Positions 1 through 8,641 of a DNA stretch of 64,000 nt are shown here, one piece after another (position 1 is the first letter of the stretch; each line of letters opens with the position of its first letter). The translations under genes were made by a program, and so were the position numbers. A model generated the notes under the pieces. It saw nothing but the letters and a program-made list of their open reading frames with translations. It made no database searches and was not told where the DNA came from. Source of the DNA: Pseudorasbora parva (taxonomy: Eukaryota; Chordata; Actinopteri; Cypriniformes; Gobionidae); assembly GCF_024679245.1 (NCBI RefSeq), contig NC_090173.1:28360160-28424159 (forward strand), read 5' to 3'.

Positions 1-37
1 TTTCACAAGAACAACTTAAATTTTATGTTCCATTTTG

Positions 38-583
38 CAGTTACTTTTTGGTGTCAAGGGGACTTTTACCCTGCTAGAAATGTTATGTTCCCAAATTGAT
101 CCCCACTGGTGTCAAGGATGTCACCTGGTAACGTTCCCAGAATGTTCAGAGGTAGTCAGGATGTGGAGTTCTTTAAAGGGTTTGGGGACGTTATCTGGCA
201 GACCTTCAAGGAACATTAAGGATGTTCTGGGAATGTTTAGGGGACCATTACTATAGGATGTTTCCTCTATAGGTCTCTACACATTGGCACAACGTTTGCA
301 GGACCTTTAGGCGGACCAACCTAAAATGTAATTTTTTGGTTCTATTTAGGTCCTTCCATCACATATACTGTATGCTTTTAGAACATGTTTGTGTGAATCA
401 TTGCACACCGGACTACTTTGCAAATTATAGTAAAATGCAGGATTTGAAAAAAAGTTGCTTCTGGAATATGGATCAATACCAATTGTTTGTCCAACTTCAT
501 ATCCAGTAATACACTTTATAATGTGTCTGTTTGCAAATCACCCCTCTGAATGTGCTAATGTGGCTAGTTACCATTGTCTCCAC
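38..583 (+). repeat. Left arm of a long imperfect inverted repeat
   Basis: Read against the reverse complement of 5434-5893, this segment matches in order over most of its length. Anchors are 272-279 with 5717-5724, 381-400 with 5592-5611, 410-425 with 5567-5582, 453-462 with 5528-5537, and 558-564 with 5451-5457. The paired coordinates sum to about 5990-6015 through most of the arm, so spacing is conserved apart from small indels. The arm may extend beyond the window start. It has no credible gene; the short open frames are not supported. A long-terminal-inverted-repeat (foldback-like) DNA transposon is the likeliest origin, but I cannot name the family. Confidence 0.7.
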
Positions 584-1806
584 AACTTGATTGTTTTAAC
601 CAGAAAATGCTCCCAGCCTGTACAGTTCAGAAGCTCACTTCCCTTTCGGGGAACTCACCTGCTCCATCCAGCGGCTCTTCTCGGGGCATGGAAGCACGCA
701 TGGCGGTTTCTTCCCCCCCGAGAGAGTCGCCGGTGCTCCAACTATCCAGCTCCGAGGAGGTGGACGTTGAGAGCATCGCGACTGAATATTCGCCACTTCA
801 GTCCCCTGCGAGTGAGGAGCTCGTTGAGGTTTTGACGCGAGCTGTGGCCAGACTAAATATTGACTGGCCCATAGAGAGATCTGAGGCAGGAAGAAGAAAA
901 TCTAGTAAATTAGATGAAAGGTTCCTGCCCACTCGCGCTTCAGAACCTCAGCGACGGGGCCTGCCATTCTTCCATGATTTGCACACCGAGGTGGCAAAGT
1001 CATGGAGGAGACCGGCATCATACCGTGTGTTCAGCCCTCAGACTTCGGTCTATAGCAACATCATGGGGCTGAAGCACTACGCTTATGGGGCGATGCCAAA
1101 GGTAGAAGAGACGCTCGCGAGCCATCTCTCGCCTTCCTCGGCATCGTCCCTGAAGGCCCCGACTTTGCCCACCAGACCATTAAAAACAACGTCGGCACTG
1201 GTGGGCAAAGCGTACTCGGCGGCAGGTCAGGCTGCTGCATGCCTGCATACTATGGCAATAATGCAGGCTTATCAGGCTGACCTGCTTAGGGACCTAGATG
1301 GACGTGATGAAGTGGGGGGTGATATTATCAATGAGCTAAGAACATCAGCTGATCTTGCTCTCCGGGCCACCAAGGAGACGGCCAGATGTGTTGGCCGCTC
1401 TATGGCAGCCTTGGTGGCTACGGAGAGGCATCTGTGGCTCAACCCCACTGAAATCAAGGAGAGGGAGAAAAGCTTCCTGCTCGATGCGCCGCTGTCTCCT
1501 GGTGGCCTCTTCGGTGACGCAGTACACACTGTCGCCGAGAGGTTCCAGGAGTCAAAGAGGCAAGCTGCGGCGCTAAAGCAGTTTCTCCCTCTCCGGGTCC
1601 AGGTCCCTGGGGCTGCCGCTGACATCAGGCAGCCCAAGCCGAGTACGAGCTCCGCTCACAGGGCGCAACAGAAGCAGAGCGTCGCCGCTCGAGCTCCCCC
1701 TCAGCGCGGGGACGAGGGGTGGCGCTCTCAGGCGAGGCCTTCGAGGGGCAGGGCTGATCTGCGGACAGTCCTGATCGCCAAGAAGGCCTCGTCGAAGCGT
1801 TCCTGA
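574..1806 (+). CDS. DIRS ORF1 (gag-like), N-terminally truncated, copy 1
   Basis: The open frame reads through the deletion junction at about 656, so its first ~28 codons (beginning at a TTG, not an ATG) come from flanking DNA and the element's outermost bases. Authentic ORF1 sequence starts near 657; the first internal ATG is at 688. The product is rich in Ser, Pro, Arg and Ala, as expected for a nucleocapsid-like protein of DIRS elements, and has no enzymatic motif. The C-terminus (about residues 340-410) is strongly basic, suggesting nucleic-acid binding. The N-terminal Cys-rich segment seen in copy 2 is absent. The TGA stop lies inside a 9-bp hairpin (1801-1823). The C-terminal third, from about 1300 to 1802, is lost in copy 2, so this copy is the only witness of that part. 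Confidence 0.75.
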   Translation: MSPQLDCFNQKMLPACTVQKLTSLSGNSPAPSSGSSRGMEARMAVSSPPRESPVLQLSSSEEVDVESIATEYSPLQSPASEELVEVLTRAVARLNIDWPIERSEAGRRKSSKLDERFLPTRASEPQRRGLPFFHDLHTEVAKSWRRPASYRVFSPQTSVYSNIMGLKHYAYGAMPKVEETLASHLSPSSASSLKAPTLPTRPLKTTSALVGKAYSAAGQAAACLHTMAIMQAYQADLLRDLDGRDEVGGDIINELRTSADLALRATKETARCVGRSMAALVATERHLWLNPTEIKEREKSFLLDAPLSPGGLFGDAVHTVAERFQESKRQAAALKQFLPLRVQVPGAAADIRQPKPSTSSAHRAQQKQSVAARAPPQRGDEGWRSQARPSRGRADLRTVLIAKKASSKRS

Positions 1807-1823
1807 CGCCAGAAGCGTCAGGA
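1801..1823 (+). promoter_or_regulatory. Hairpin enclosing the ORF1 stop codon
   Basis: Perfect 9-bp stem (1801-1809 with 1815-1823) and 5-nt loop CAGAA. The ORF1 stop TGA is at 1804-1806, within the 5' strand of the stem. Copy 2 keeps the inner six base pairs (TGACGC/GCGTCA) at about 9915-9931. ORF2 lies in the +1 frame relative to ORF1 and has no ATG before its conserved RT region, so a structured stop region could contribute to recoding or re-initiation. That role is inference only. Confidence 0.4.
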
Positions 1824-1831
1824 CGCTGAGG

Positions 1832-3964
1832 GTGGTTCCCCCCGTAGGGAAACGGTGTTTACCCCTGCCAACGGTACCCGTTTCCCTACGGCACCCTCGG
1901 GGGGCCACGCTGCCAACCCCGCCGCAATGCCGGGGCGCAGTCGGTCTCCGCGGGCCACCCGAGGGTGGTCCGCACCCCCTTCGGGGGGCCCCCGAGCAGT
2001 CAAGTCAGTCGTTCCCTGCCGGTCCGCCGCTTCAGGGCACTGTGCTTGTTGCTCAAAATACACCAGAGGCCAACCTCGAGAGGCTGGTTCCCTTAGTAGA
2101 TTTTCTAGACGAGTGGAAACGTCTATCAAATATATTTTGTTGGGTCCTGCAGATAATAGAAAAGGGGTACGCCATTCAATTCAGAAGTCGGCCACCTCCT
2201 TTCTGCGGTGTCCTACCTACAGAGGTGGGCCCGGAGCAGGCTCTGGTAATGGCACAGGAAGTAGAGACACTCCTGCAAAAAGGGGCTATAGAGAGGGTTC
2301 CCCCTCCCAGCAGGGAGTCTGGCTTTTACAGCCGTTACTTCATCGTGCCGAAGAAGAATGGGGGCTTACGCCCGATATTAGATCTGCGGCTATTGAATCG
2401 CTCGGTGGCCAAGCTCAAATTCAAGATGCTTACACTCAGACAGATTGTAGCGCAGGTCAAGTCGGAGGATTGGTTTGTCACCATAGACCTCAAAGATGCG
2501 TATTTTCATGTCTCCATCCTTCCACATCACAGGAAGTTCCTGAGGTTTGCCTTCGGGGGAGAGGCATACCAATATCGTGTACTTCCCTTCGGTCTAGCAC
2601 TGTCACCCCGCACGTTCACCAAGTGTGTGGATGCAGCTCTGGCGCCGCTGCATCTGCAGGGCATCCGCATTCTGAACTATATCGACGACTGGCTGATTCT
2701 AGCGAATACAGAGCAGATGGCGGTTCAGCATCGAGATGCTGTTCTCGCCCACATGTCGAAGCTGGGGTTGAGGCTGAACGCCAAGAAGAGTGTGCTTTCT
2801 CCGGCTCAGAGAACCACTTTTCTAGGTGTGAACTGGGATTCGGTAATTATGCGGGCGCAATTATCGCCAACACGCATAGCATCGGTCCTGGCAGCCGTCA
2901 AAGAACAGAAGCTAGGCCGGGCCGTCACTGTGAAACAGTTCCAGAAACTGTTAGGTCTCATGGCAGCAGCGTCCAACGTGATACCTTTTGGCCTACTGTA
3001 CATGAGGCCACTGCAGTGGTGGCTCAAAACGAAAGGGTTCTCCCCGAGGGGAAATCCGCTCAGCACGATCAAAGTCACGCGGCGATGCCTACGTGCCCTG
3101 GTCATGTGGAAAAACCCGGGGTTTTTATCTCAGGGTCCCGTGTTGGGGGCTCATGTTCGTCGCGTAACCCTAACGACAGACGCCTCTCTCACGGGCTGGG
3201 GGGCGACCATGAGTGGTCGCTCGTCCCAGGGTCTATGGCAGGAACATCAGCGGCACTGGCACATAAATCGGCTACAGATGCTCGCAGTGTTTCTTGCATT
3301 GAAACAGTTCCTGCCCGACCTCAGGGGCCACCATGTGTTAGTCAGGACAGACAACACATCGGTGGTCACCTACATAAATCACCAGGGGGGTCTGAGGTCT
3401 CGTCCGTTGGACAAATTGGCACATTGGATCCTCCTGTGGGCCCAGGGGAAATTGCGGTCAATCAGGGCAGTATATATCCCCGGGGTCCTAAATCAGGAAG
3501 CAGACAGCCTGTCGAGACAGGGGCCGAGGCCCGGGGAATGGAGACTCCACCCAGAGGTGGTGGAGCTCCTATGGAAGGTTTATGGGAAAGCGGAAATAGA
3601 CCTATTTGCTTCGGCGGAGAATTCCCACTGCCCGCAGTGGTTTTCTCTGACCCATCCAGCCCCGCTGGGGTTGGATGCCATGGTACAGGAGTGGCCGAGG
3701 CTACCTCTGTACGCCTTCCCCCCGATTGTCCTGCTTCCAGGAGTTCTGGAGAGGGTACGCCGGGACGGGGCCCAGGTACTTCTAGTGGCTCCGTACTGGC
3801 CGACCCGAGTATGGTTTTCGGACCTGATATCTCTCCTGGAAGGCTCTCCGATGGAGATTCCGACCAGGAGGGATCTACTCTCTCAGGCGGGCGGGAGATT
3901 CCTGCACCCACGCCCAGAGATGTGGAAACTGTGGGCCTGGCCTCTGAGGGGGCTAGGCTCATAG
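1832..3964 (+). CDS. DIRS ORF2: reverse transcriptase-RNase H, copy 1
   Basis: Open for about 710 codons. The RT palm has its first catalytic Asp at residue 219 (in DLKDAY) and the YIDD box at 283-286, supplying D285 and D286. The RNase H domain follows with D450 (TTDAS), position 482, D507 (TDN) and D558 (EADSLSR). Position 482 is Gln (CAG) where copy 2 has Glu (GAG), so one of the four metal-binding residues is replaced and RNase H is probably inactive or impaired. Residues about 590-700 occupy the place of the Dam-methylase-like domain reported in DIRS elements, including a YAFPP string. The upstream frame is GTG-initiated or continuous with overlapping ORF1; no ATG precedes the RT core. 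The stop overlaps the recombinase frame. Confidence 0.9.
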   Translation: MVPPVGKRCLPLPTVPVSLRHPRGATLPTPPQCRGAVGLRGPPEGGPHPLRGAPEQSSQSFPAGPPLQGTVLVAQNTPEANLERLVPLVDFLDEWKRLSNIFCWVLQIIEKGYAIQFRSRPPPFCGVLPTEVGPEQALVMAQEVETLLQKGAIERVPPPSRESGFYSRYFIVPKKNGGLRPILDLRLLNRSVAKLKFKMLTLRQIVAQVKSEDWFVTIDLKDAYFHVSILPHHRKFLRFAFGGEAYQYRVLPFGLALSPRTFTKCVDAALAPLHLQGIRILNYIDDWLILANTEQMAVQHRDAVLAHMSKLGLRLNAKKSVLSPAQRTTFLGVNWDSVIMRAQLSPTRIASVLAAVKEQKLGRAVTVKQFQKLLGLMAAASNVIPFGLLYMRPLQWWLKTKGFSPRGNPLSTIKVTRRCLRALVMWKNPGFLSQGPVLGAHVRRVTLTTDASLTGWGATMSGRSSQGLWQEHQRHWHINRLQMLAVFLALKQFLPDLRGHHVLVRTDNTSVVTYINHQGGLRSRPLDKLAHWILLWAQGKLRSIRAVYIPGVLNQEADSLSRQGPRPGEWRLHPEVVELLWKVYGKAEIDLFASAENSHCPQWFSLTHPAPLGLDAMVQEWPRLPLYAFPPIVLLPGVLERVRRDGAQVLLVAPYWPTRVWFSDLISLLEGSPMEIPTRRDLLSQAGGRFLHPRPEMWKLWAWPLRGLGS

Positions 3965-4962
3965 AGGAAGGTCTCTCGGCCGAGGTCGTAGAGACCATCC
4001 TTCACTCCGGAAGGACTTCAGAGCTCCGTCCACGAGGAAACTGTACGCTCTGAAATGGAAACTTTTCTCAGCATGGTGCAGAGAACGCCAGTGGGACCCA
4101 GTTAACTGCCCGGTTGGTACAGTGCTGGAGTTTCTGCAGGCAAGGTTCTCGGCAGGGTTGACCCCCTCCACAATAAAGGTGTACGTGGCGGCCTTGGGTG
4201 CCTTCCACGTCCCTTTGGGTGGAGTGTCTTTGGGAAGACACCCTCTGATTACACGTTTCCTCCGTGGCACTTTAAGGTTGAGGCCTGTGATGCACTCGAG
4301 GGTCCCAGCATGGGACTTAGCCATTGTTTTACGGGGCTTGTCCGAACCTCCATTCAAACCCTTGGAGGAGGTTTCGGATAAGTTCCTTACCCTCAAGACG
4401 GTATTCCTTTTGGCTATTTATAGGAGATATTCAGTCCCTGTCTGTAGGGCCCTCATGTTTAGAGTTTGCGCCTGGGATGGTGAAAGCATTTCTGCATCCC
4501 AGGCCGGGTTATGTCCCCAAGGTTCCTACGAGCCCACGGGGCCCCATCACTCTTCAGGCGTTCTGTCCTCCTCCTTTCACGACGTCAGACCAGGAAAGAT
4601 TGAATCTGCTGTGCCCTGTCAGGGCGCTAGATACTTATGTCCACAGAGCTGCCCTGTGGAGAAAAACTGATCAGCTGTTTGTCTGTTTCGGGCCCCCTAA
4701 AAAAGGGGCCCCAGTATCTAAGCAGAGGATGAGCAAGTGGGTGGTCGAGGCCATCTCACTTGCTTATGAAGCGGCCGGGCAGCCGTCTCCACTGGCTGTC
4801 CGGGCGCATTCAACCAGGGGTATGGCTGCTTCAAAAGCACTCTTGTCGGGGGCTTCCCTCCACGATATTTGTAACGCGGCCGGATGGTCGTCTCCTTTAA
4901 CCTTCGTCAGGTTCTATGAACTAGACCTGGCATCTACAGTTGGGGCACAGGTACTCTCGTAA
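3958..4962 (+). pseudogene. DIRS tyrosine recombinase, copy 1, frameshifted
   Basis: This gene would integrate the circular DNA form of the element. The N-terminal core-binding-like part starts in the frame overlapping the ORF2 end. It is broken by an 11-bp insertion at 4009-4019 that is absent from copy 2. The frame resumes and is broken again near 4400-4440, where the segment expected to hold the first catalytic Arg appears shortened. The C-terminal catalytic part is clear: HSTR (His codon 4807-4809, Arg codon 4816-4818) gives the HxxR motif, a Trp follows in AGWSSP, and the nucleophilic Tyr is at 4915-4917 in FYELDL. At least two frame breaks make this a pseudogene. Placement after RT/RNase H is the DIRS order. 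Confidence 0.85.
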
Positions 4963-5022
4963 CCGTGTGCGCTTCGGCTTCACACATACGAGACACTTGG
5001 TCCTATGGCGATGTGGGTATAA

Positions 5023-5123
5023 GCGTTCTCACAGCGTTTCGACGCAGCTCGAGTTCCCCGAAAGGGAACGTCTCAGGTTACGTATGTAACCCTAGTTCCC
5101 TGAGGGAACGAGACGCTGCGTCG
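5023..5123 (+). repeat. DIRS internal complementary region (ICR), copy 1
   Basis: The first half, 5023-5069, is identical to the copy 2 ICR (12720-12766) and complementary to a complete left terminus, of which only the outermost bases survive in this copy. The second half, 5067-5123, is the exact reverse complement of the right terminus 5318-5374 (57 nt). The halves overlap by AAC, complementary to the terminal GTT. In DIRS1-type models this region aligns the two ends of the single-stranded copy so a circle can be closed. This copy has an extra A in the ICR matched by an extra T in the terminus. Confidence 0.9.
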
Positions 5124-5170
5124 CTCTGCCATACTCCCGGCGTATCCGTGATCACTTACTTCAGGCTTTA

Positions 5171-5326
5171 TCAGAAGTAAGTTCCTGTTTGTTTTCACGG
5201 ACGCTTTATAGCTTCCGGTCGATGACGTCATCACGCCGACAATCGATCTTTTTTCAGATGGAATGGTTCTACAGGCGCTTCACGACGCATTAACGCAGAG
5301 GCGTTCTCACAGCGTTTCGACGCAGC
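5171..5326 (-). repeat. Right inverted terminal repeat of DIRS copy 1
   Basis: A 156-bp segment equivalent to the copy 2 right repeat (12867-13022), and inverted relative to the copy 2 left repeat (8642-8797). It includes TGACGTCA at 5223-5230 and a reversed TATA-like motif. The right end carries an extra outer extension (to 5374) that the left repeat lacks, as in DIRS1. The matching left repeat of this copy has been deleted. Confidence 0.88.
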
Positions 5327-5433
5327 GTCTCGTTCCCTCAGGGAACTAGGGTTACATACGTAACCTGAGACGTTTTATCACTTCTTAAAAATAAAACCAA
5401 TGACATAGCTCTGATCTTTGTGAATACAGTCAG

Positions 5434-5893
5434 AGGCAATGGCAACTTTAGCCACATAAACTGTCAGCATACTAACAAGCACATTCACAAGGAAGTTGAA
5501 AAAACTGCTGGTATTGATTCATCATTGAGAAGCAACTTTTGTGCAAATCCTGTTTTACTGACCCTCATTTGCAAAGTAGTCCCATGTACATTGATTCAAA
5601 CAAACATGTTCTGAAAACATTCAGTAAACGTGACGAAAGGACACACATAGGCCCAAAAATATCATGATATTTTAAGATATACCTAAAGATCCTGCAAACT
5701 TTATGTAAATGCAGTATAGAGACCACTGCACTGAACAAGATGTGTTGCAGTCCCAAATGAAACATCCCCATCTGACTAACGGGGAACCGTATGGGAACAT
5801 TCTGTTAACATCCCATGTGTCCTCTTTGCAATATTCTTGTGTGACCATAGATTAACCAAATGGAAAGTCCCCCTAAAGTCATATAAGGAACTG
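5434..5893 (-). repeat. Right arm of the long imperfect inverted repeat
   Basis: Reverse-complement partner of 38-583, by the anchors listed for the left arm. Identity looks moderate, with many substitutions and indels, so the palindrome is old. Its inner edge lies about 60 bp from the end of DIRS copy 1, as does the inner edge of the left arm. The retrotransposon therefore entered the short central spacer of a pre-existing palindrome. The outer boundary near 5893 is uncertain because similarity fades gradually. Confidence 0.7.
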
Positions 5894-7809
5894 CAACACT
5901 TTAATAACCAAAAGAGTTTGGAACGTTAGACGTATGTCATGATGTAGAGTATATAAATGTAATAAACACGTGAAAAGAACATCTTAAAAAACAACATATC
6001 AAATTAGATGAAAAACAATCTGAAATGCTTTTTGTTGTTGTTGTTGTTTTAGATAACCTAATTAATATATCGTTCTGACAACGCAAAATAATACCAAAGA
6101 CCACAAATAAACAGTATTGACATTTAGTGCAATTCAAAACTGAAATGACCTGATCACCTGTATTATAACAATACACACTCATTAACGACTCATTCTAACG
6201 TTACTACTAATTATCTTGAAGAAATCATAGCACTTCTCAAAGGCTGCCGACAAGCACTTGCCCACATGACATTTCTACATGGCTTGGGGTCAGGATTGCA
6301 ATGAAACCTGACATTTATCTTATATGATGGTTCAAATGCCTTCTTTAGATTAGCTGTCAACATCCTCTTAAGAATCTACAACTGCATACAGCAGAAAGAC
6401 ACATCTGACGCTGCTGAAGAGGGATACAGTGTGAAAAAACTCTAATGGCTGATGATTCATTTGATATTTAATTCATCTACTGTTCTTAAATCAAAATAAG
6501 TTGTAAATAGCCATATGCACCTACAGCAAACATTTGCATTTCATTATGATGTACCACATAAACAGCAACAGCTCCATGCAAAATATTGTGTTTTCAGAAC
6601 TACACAATTCAAAAAAGAGGAGAATGTCAGCTCAAATCCTCCACTCTTTCTTAGACTGAATCTATCTCATGTGACACTGCCAATGGCTGCAGCGGACTGC
6701 AGCATTCAACCCCTCCTCACCCTCCTACCAACCCACCATCCGCCTCGAGCTCTCTCACACTTGCCTGCATCGTCTTCTAGCTCTAGATTCAGGCCATGAT
6801 GCTGGATTTTGTTTACTGTTATATTCTTTTCCCAGTGTTGACATGGAGTTTCTATTCTAGGTGCTGCGTTCGCCTATTATGACATTTTAATCTCGTACTA
6901 ATGTTGCATGAATTTCCTGCGGAGACACAAGAGGACTTGCGACACCTAATAATAGTCCCCTGCATTATCATGCTAATGTGGAGACTCTGAAATATCAGAG
7001 TAATGGTTTTATCAATCCAGAAATAAACAAAGAGTTCAGATGCAAAAGCCTCTAAAAGCCACTTCGGTCAAAACAATTCTGAGGGAATGCTCTCTGAATA
7101 TAGTATACGTTCATAAAATAATTTTAATTCAAAACCACTATATCCCAGCCTCAGCCCATTCAGAAGTCAAATTCAGCAGAAAAAAATGCTTTTTTTAAAA
7201 AAAAAGAACATCAGAAGGATTTAGAGGCTTTTGCATCTGAAGTTTTAATGCGTACAATCAATTCTGTCATTTTGCATCTTTGCCTCTGGTTAGTATTTAA
7301 ACAAGCTTTTCATTTTCTTGGTTCTGTAGGGGATTACCCTGATTTATAACTCTGAAAATTATAAGTCATGGCATTATTCTGGATTAAATGCAACAAGTAT
7401 GCAACATGCTGCAGTATCGGCAGCCATCAGCTACAGCAACAGTTGATGCATTTGCTTGTGATTGACATCTAAATGCCTGCAGTGAAATCCTACATGAGTG
7501 AGATCATCAGCTGGAATAACGAGGGAGCAGAGCCCCATCCCCACAAAGCTGACTTAGGATCACTGCTTCTTCAGAGGCGAGGGAGAACTGATGAGTTCAA
7601 AACTGAATCATTGTTCAGTTGGCATGTAAAATTTGGCTAATTCATTCCAGAAACCTTGCTTTTTGGAGCGTGAACATCTGCTGCCAGTTTTTATCTATAA
7701 GACTGTTTGAACACGCTTTTAAAAATACATTACAAAAATGCCACTCTGCTCTCTGGGTGTTCCTTGTAAAATTTTAAAGCGCATGACAGTCTGTGATCTC
7801 TCATAGACG

Positions 7810-7811
<2 letters not shown>
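5894..7811. other. Non-coding interval, no gene seen
   Basis: AT-rich sequence with only short chance open frames. Recognisable items are a TTG/GTT triplet run at about 6031-6050 and a 22-bp perfect inverted repeat (7035-7056 with 7220-7241). The pyrimidine-rich stretch near 6700-6780 has no supported coding frame, splice structure or promoter. Confidence 0.6.
7035..7241. repeat. 22-bp perfect inverted repeat with 163-bp spacer
   Basis: Bases 7035-7056 are the exact reverse complement of 7220-7241. Similarity stops immediately outside and inside the arms. The arms could be the ends of a small DNA transposon or part of a larger degraded repeat; I see no convincing target duplication. Confidence 0.6.

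Positions 7812-7894
<83 letters not shown>
7812..7894. repeat. (CA)n microsatellite
   Basis: An uninterrupted CA dinucleotide tract of about 83 bp, ending in GCACATG. Open frames across it on either strand are artefacts of the dinucleotide repeat. Confidence 0.98.
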
Positions 7895-7899
<5 letters not shown>

Positions 7900-8176
7900 T
7901 GTCGTGTTTCCATGTTTTATGGGGACTTTCCATAGGCGTAATGGATTTCATACTGTACAAACTGTACATCCTATCCCCCTATACTGCCCCTGCCCCTAAA
8001 CCTACCCATCACAGGAAACATTCTGCATTTTTACTTTCTTAAAAAAACTCCTTCTGTCTGATTTATAAGATGTTTTCCTCATGGGGACCTAAAAATGTCC
8101 CCACAAGGACAAGGATTTCGGATATTGCCATCTTTGTGGGGACATTTTGTCCCCATAACGTAGGGATTACCAAGTC
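7895..8176. repeat. GGGGACA-containing interspersed repeat between two CA tracts
   Basis: About 280 bp bounded by CA repeats on both sides. It has several copies of a GGGGAC/GTCCCC motif in both orientations (near 7921, 8084, 8096, 8137 and 8149), so parts can pair with each other. I recall very similar sequence beside CA repeats in many teleost genomes, but I cannot name the family or confirm this here. No coding potential is supported. Confidence 0.55.
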
Positions 8177-8243
8177 GCACACACACACACACAAATACAC
8201 ACACACACACATGCATGCGCACATACACACACACACACACACA
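8177..8243. repeat. Compound CA-rich microsatellite
   Basis: CA runs interrupted by AAATA, ATGCATGCG and ATA. It is shorter and less pure than the tract at 7812-7894, and it closes the other side of the GGGGACA repeat. Confidence 0.95.
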
Positions 8244-8620
8244 ATCTTAGGGTTCTGTCACTTTGGTCTAGCTTTCTCTTGGTTTTATGACAAAGCCCTG
8301 ACACTCTTGTATTGTTTGTCTTGTGTGAGCATGCAGCTTTGAGCATGCTTGAGCTGCATGCTCTTCTGTCCTTGTAGTTTTCTGTGTGGGGCGTGGGTTC
8401 GGATCCCAGCACTTTGGTTTAGTTGGGTTTCAGTTTTGTGTTGGAATTCGGACATTCATGTTCCTCGTGTTTTGTCTTCTGTTGTGAGCGCACAGAATGA
8501 GCATTCGCTCGTTCTTGTGCGCTCTGTCTTGTCATGCGAGTGTGCACTCTTCTGTCTGTGTGTTTGTCTTGTGCAGCATGCAGCTGCTGTTTCACTAGCT
8601 GCGTGTTTTCATGTTTATGA
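8244..8620. other. AGCTGCATGC-rich flank upstream of DIRS copy 2
   Basis: Non-coding sequence with repeated variants of AGCTGCATGC, CTTCTGTC and GTTTGTCTTG, suggesting a decayed local tandem repeat. The end of the flank (8591-8608) matches the first bases after the element (13070-13087) at 16 of 18 positions. A tRNA B-box-like string near 8395-8407 has no accompanying A box or cloverleaf that I can see. Confidence 0.5.
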
Positions 8621-8641
8621 GTTCCCTTTCGGGGAACTCGA

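Larger units (their letters stand above)
638..5374 (+). mobile_element. DIRS-like tyrosine-recombinase retrotransposon, copy 1 (left end deleted)
   Basis: The element carries a gag-like ORF1, an RT/RNase H ORF2, a tyrosine recombinase ORF, an internal complementary region and a right inverted terminal repeat, which together diagnose the DIRS group. The right end is a GTT at 5372-5374. At the left only about 19 bp of outer terminus remain (638-656), with CTT where copy 2 has GTT. That stub is joined directly to ORF1 interior sequence, so relative to copy 2 the left repeat, leader and ORF1 start (about 620 bp) are missing. There is no integrase, aspartic protease or LTR, which argues against Gypsy, Copia or retroviral origin. 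ORF2 is open but the recombinase is broken, so the copy is not expected to be autonomous. Confidence 0.9.

Noticed and set aside
1855..4053. Long alternative frames over the DIRS RT regions (1855-4053, 10469-12073 and minus-strand frames such as 3462-3998)
   Set aside because: Most are shadow frames in GC-rich coding DNA without family motifs. Parts of those in copy 2 continue the true ORF2 after frameshifts and are described there.
638..5374. LTR retrotransposon or endogenous retrovirus
   Set aside because: There are no direct LTRs, protease or integrase. A tyrosine recombinase, inverted repeats and an ICR identify the DIRS group.
6515..6799. Possible small gene at 6515-6799
   Set aside because: The 94-codon frame has no recognisable domain, promoter or splice context; composition alone does not support it.
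8395..8407. tRNA gene or tRNA-derived SINE head (GGTTCGGATCCC resembles a B box)
   Set aside because: No A box at the right distance, no cloverleaf, and no second copy seen in the window.
8070..8412. Frames through CA repeats encoding His-Thr or Val-Cys runs
   Set aside because: Products of dinucleotide repeats, with no domain and no plausible gene structure.
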